In this document: positions 61,324 to 64,000 of the stretch, piece after piece
Layout: each line of letters starts with the position of its first letter
Numbering within the stretch: the first letter of the stretch is position 1
NCBI GenBank assembly: GCA_031835245.1
Contig: JAVKOQ010000047.1
Span: 123,501-187,500 of the forward strand
Length of the DNA stretch: 64,000 nt
Reading direction: 5' to 3'
Source of the DNA: Balamuthia mandrillaris
Lineage: Eukaryota; Discosea; Longamoebia; Balamuthiidae
Translations under genes and position numbers: made by a program
Notes under the pieces: model-generated
What the model saw: the letters and a program-made list of their open reading frames with translations, nothing else
What the model was told of the DNA's origin: nothing
Database searches by the model: none

Positions 61324-61685
61324 AGAAAAGGAAAAATAAAGATCAGTACCAAAGACCAACACAAGAGAAAAGAGAGAAGAAAAGAGAGAGGAAAACAGGA
61401 GAAAGGAAAACAGGAGAAAGGAAGAGGAAGAGAGGAAGAGAGGAAGAGAAAAAGAGAGGAAGAAGAAGACAGGAGAGAAGAGAGAATAGAAGAGAAGCAG
61501 AAACGAGAAAGGAGAGAGAAGAGAAAGAAGAAGAAGAGAGGAAGAGAGGAAAAGAAGAAGATAGGAGAGAGAGGAGAGAAAAGGAAGAGAGAAGAGACAG
61601 AAGAGAGCAAGGAGAAAGAGGAGCGAAAAGAAAAGAGAGGAAGAGAGAGGAATAAGAGGAGAGAGGAGAAAGGATAGAAGAAAGG
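61186..61685. repeat. ~500-bp near-homopurine tract
   Basis: From 61186 to about 61685 the plus strand is estimated at 95% or more A/G, first GAA repeats inside the transposase-like frame and then irregular GAGAGA/GGAAGA. It covers the 3' ends of the convergent genes at 58954-61323 and 61695-62142. Confidence 0.9.
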
Positions 61686-61694
61686 ATTTTGTAC

Positions 61695-62142
61695 CTGCTT
61701 CGGGCCATTGGAGAACATGTGATCGATTGTACACTGCATAAAATATGGTGAACTTTGTTTTGTTCTTCAGACGTTTGATATGTAAAGGGGGCTGCAGCTT
61801 CGCATAAGAACCACGCTCATAGGTGATGCAGCTATTCTCTCCAAAGATCTCCTCGATCTGTTGCAAGGAAGAAAGGGTGGTCTCAAACTCACCGAAAAAC
61901 AGTTGATGGAGGGCACTGCTGAGCTCAACTGAGAATCGGAGAGGTAAATCCCGTGGTTTCCTTGTTACTCGCTTTTTGAGCGCTGGGCCGACGGTGTCTT
62001 GCACTATTTGCACTATTGTTTGCCGCTCCAATACTACATACGGACCACATATGAAAGGAACCGCAGAAGCCTTAAAAATAAGCTGAACACACTGTGCTTC
62101 CTCCTCAGTTGATGTGCTCTGTACGGCCGCCGCAGTGCTCAT
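61695..62142 (-). CDS. Unrecognised gene, first exon only
   Basis: From ATG 62142 the frame reads MSTAAAVQST, AQCVQLIFKASAVPFICGPY then VVLERQTIVQIVQDTVGPAL, LPLRFSVELSSALHQLFFGE with TTLSSLQQIEEIFGENSCIT and RSHVLQWPEAG. A donor-like GTACAAAA follows at 61694. It looks like ordinary globular coding sequence of about 150 residues, but no family is recognised. Left of the donor the sense strand becomes pure pyrimidine and no acceptable AG is visible before the opposite gene. It is therefore either a gene truncated by insertion of the transposase-like element, or an accessory gene of it. Confidence 0.5.
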
Positions 62143-62477
62143 TTTGTCTTCCCTTCTTCTTCTTTTTTTTTTTCAAGGACGACACGACAGATCTCATCAG
62201 GATCCACTTTCTATATTCTCATGACGACCCGACCCCTTGTAAACGAACGAAAATATTGCCATGAATCAGCCAACCAGGGGGAACGGCCTTCCCGCTGGTT
62301 GAATAATTAATGGAACTTGTTCGCCATCTTATGAACACCATGGTAACTTTTTTAACGGTTGTGGGTGGCGGCCTCTGTTCTTGCGAGCGAGTGTCTTTCA
62401 AGGGTTGCCGCAAAAAAGCAGTTTGGTGGCTAACCTTGCAGAGGAAAGTTGAAAACATCAACTTGGGGTGATATAAG
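62143..62477. promoter_or_regulatory. Divergent intergenic region with GACGACACG/CATGACGAC words
   Basis: Carries GACGACACG (62178-62186) and CATGACGACC (62220-62229) close to the start of the minus gene, and a GGATCCACTTTCTA copy (62200-62213) also found at 58795-58808. No gene is seen. Confidence 0.35.
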
Positions 62478-64000
62478 ATGGGACGGAAAGATTTGGCGCA
62501 GGATGCCATCGGCAAAGAAGGGGAGGAAGCAGCGAGAAGGAAAGGACGGTCTTCAACCAAGGAAGACATCGCCGGTAAAGGAGGCCGAAGCAAAAGCCGG
62601 GGAAAATACTCCTTGAACAAAAAGAGCACCAGCTTTAGCATTCTCAAACCGGACAGTAGGACAAACACCAATGACCCAAAGAAAGAGAAGAAGAAAAAGA
62701 AGAAGAAAGAAAAGAAGAAAGAAGCGACAACGGCAACTACGTCGGTTGCCGGTAAACGCATTACGTTGTGCTTCTTTTCAACAAAGGAAGCGGAAGAACA
62801 ACCAAAACTTAACAAACGCATTATTCGATGCCCATCTCAATGGCAGCTGCTCATGCAAGAATGCCAGAATATGGTTGAAGCACACAGTGGCCGTGAACCA
62901 GGAGGCGAGCTTACACTATGTCTTGGTGAGGGAGGCGGCGTAATTCACTCTCTAGACCTTATCGAGGCTGGTGACGAGCTTTTTATTTATAGCCATCAAC
63001 CTTCCTCTTCCTTTTCTTCGCTTGGTAGGTCATTCTACCCTTCTTCAATTATAACTTTCTCATTATTTCTTCTGTTCTTCTTCTTCCCCTTCCTCCTCTT
63101 CTTCTTTTCTTCTTCATCTCACAATATCTGTTCAGCAGATACACTCCGCTCCTCTGACTGCTTATCTCCGCCGGAAGGAGAAAGTCATTCATACAACGCA
63201 GAACTGAGCCAATTCTCTTCCGTCTCTACCTCTCCCTTCTCGGCCACTCCCATTTCCAGCCGCGATAACACTCTTTCCGAAAAGACAGGAGGGTTTGTTT
63301 GCACTCCTTCCTCTCCGTCGTCTTTGGAGAAACAGAGCAAAAACAACTCTGTCAACTCTGTCAAAGGTAAAGAAAAAGCGAAAGAAGAGACCGGAGAAGC
63401 AGAGAAAGGAAGAGAGAACCGAACCAACAGCTACAGCAGCAACTCCAGCAGCAACCCCAGCAGCGGCATCATCCCAAGAACATGGACGCCACCTCCCTAC
63501 CACCAATGGTCCTCGTTCAACAAAAACACCGACATGGAGATGCTCTACCGGACAATGAGAACCATTCCTCCGGTCTTTGAGAAAGCGGCTTCTTCTGCTG
63601 CGTCCCCTTCCTCCTTTGGCGGGTGGGGCACTCCTCATTTTTGCGGCTTCTTTTGTGCCGAGAAGGAGGAGATGGTAACGCAGCATCTCAACCAGATTGC
63701 GGATGATCCTTGTTGCCGCACCGAAAGGGTTTCCTCCCTCCCTCCTTTCTTGTCGCCTCTTCTTTCTTTCTTCATGTTTGTTCACCCAAACAAAAACAAA
63801 AACAAAAAAACAGGGAAGAAAGTTATCGGAAGAATATTTGCAGTCTATAACGTCGTTTTCAGCAGCGGCTCATCCCAACCTGTTGGAAACATTGACGCCA
63901 TTGCAAGGCTATGAATATGAAGACTGTATCGCTGTTAGTTGTGGCTCAAATACTGTCGCTGCTATCACAAGTGCGTTCCCCTTTCTCTTCTGTCGTCTTT
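62478..64000 (+). CDS. Unrecognised protein with a possible doublecortin/ubiquitin-like module (runs off window)
   Basis: Exon 1 (ATG 62478) is basic and Lys-rich, then reads GKRITLCFFSTK, RIIRCPSQWQLLMQECQNM, GGELTLCLGEGGGVIHSLDL and IEAGDELFIYSHQP. The pattern (strand, strand, helix, IxxLDxIxxGDxLxI) recalls doublecortin-like ubiquitin folds, but the match is weak. After an intron (about 63025-63135) a Ser/Pro/Asn-rich part contains RTWTPPPYHQWSSFNKN and FGGWGTPHFCGFFCAEKEEM. A further splice at about 63730-63813 joins to RKLSEEYLQSITSFSAAAHP and YEYEDCIAVSCGSNTVAAIT at the right edge. The 3' end is missing. Confidence 0.5.

Overview
The window is nuclear DNA from a unicellular eukaryote. 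Genes are short, densely packed on both strands and cut by many small GT..AG introns, and intergenic gaps are often only 35-350 bp. The gene set (UFD1, alpha-SNAP, PRP3, DDX41, an FHOD-type formin, RhoGEF, FYVE, many F-box proteins, a THH1/TOM1-type membrane protein, a synapsin-type protein) and the mid-range base composition fit a free-living amoebozoan, perhaps a Centramoebida/Balamuthia-like amoeba. That placement is inference from gene content; no rRNA or mitochondrial marker is present to fix it. Introns are T-rich and many carry (CT)n runs on the sense strand. These runs produce most of the spurious SLSLSL/ERERER open frames.

Layout, left to right. 1-4.8 kb: UFD1 (cut by the window edge), a THH1/TOM1/TOM3 membrane protein and alpha-SNAP, all on minus. 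4.9-8.2 kb: a decayed Ty3/gypsy-like retroelement containing a 35-bp inverted repeat, plus a degraded copy of a small coiled-coil gene. 8.3-11.7 kb: an unusual four-exon gene fusing a C2H2 zinc finger, a nucleotidyltransferase and a T4-Rnl1-type RNA ligase. 12.3-23.2 kb: a pseudouridine-5'-phosphatase-like HAD enzyme, an FUSC-type membrane transporter and a formin. 23.3-26.5 kb: a tandem pair of F-box/Arf-like GTPase fusions with decayed G motifs. 26.8-31.7 kb: a WD40 protein and PRP3. 31.7-36.4 kb: an armadillo-RhoGEF fusion. 36.7-44.8 kb: a small membrane protein, lipoate ligase, nitroreductase, F-box/ARM protein, FYVE protein, DUF924 protein and a small coiled-coil protein. 45-50.6 kb: synapsin, DJ-1/PfpI protein and DDX41. 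50.9-58.7 kb: SPRY protein, mitochondrial acyl-CoA dehydrogenase, a basic nuclear-type protein, F-box/MORN protein and CRAL-TRIO protein. 58.8-64 kb: a nested inverted repeat, an intact transposase-like gene, a 490-bp near-homopurine tract, and two unrecognised genes, the last running off the right edge.

No operon-like logic applies. Two functional themes recur: RNA processing and repair (zinc finger/NTase/RNA ligase, PRP3, DDX41), and membrane traffic, cytoskeleton and ubiquitin signalling (UFD1, alpha-SNAP, formin, RhoGEF, FYVE, Arf-like, synapsin, and four clear plus one possible F-box protein). The strongest candidates for something undescribed are the NTase-RNA ligase fusion with a substituted ligase lysine, the F-box/Arf-like pair, the protist synapsin, and the duplicated elements in two divergent promoters.
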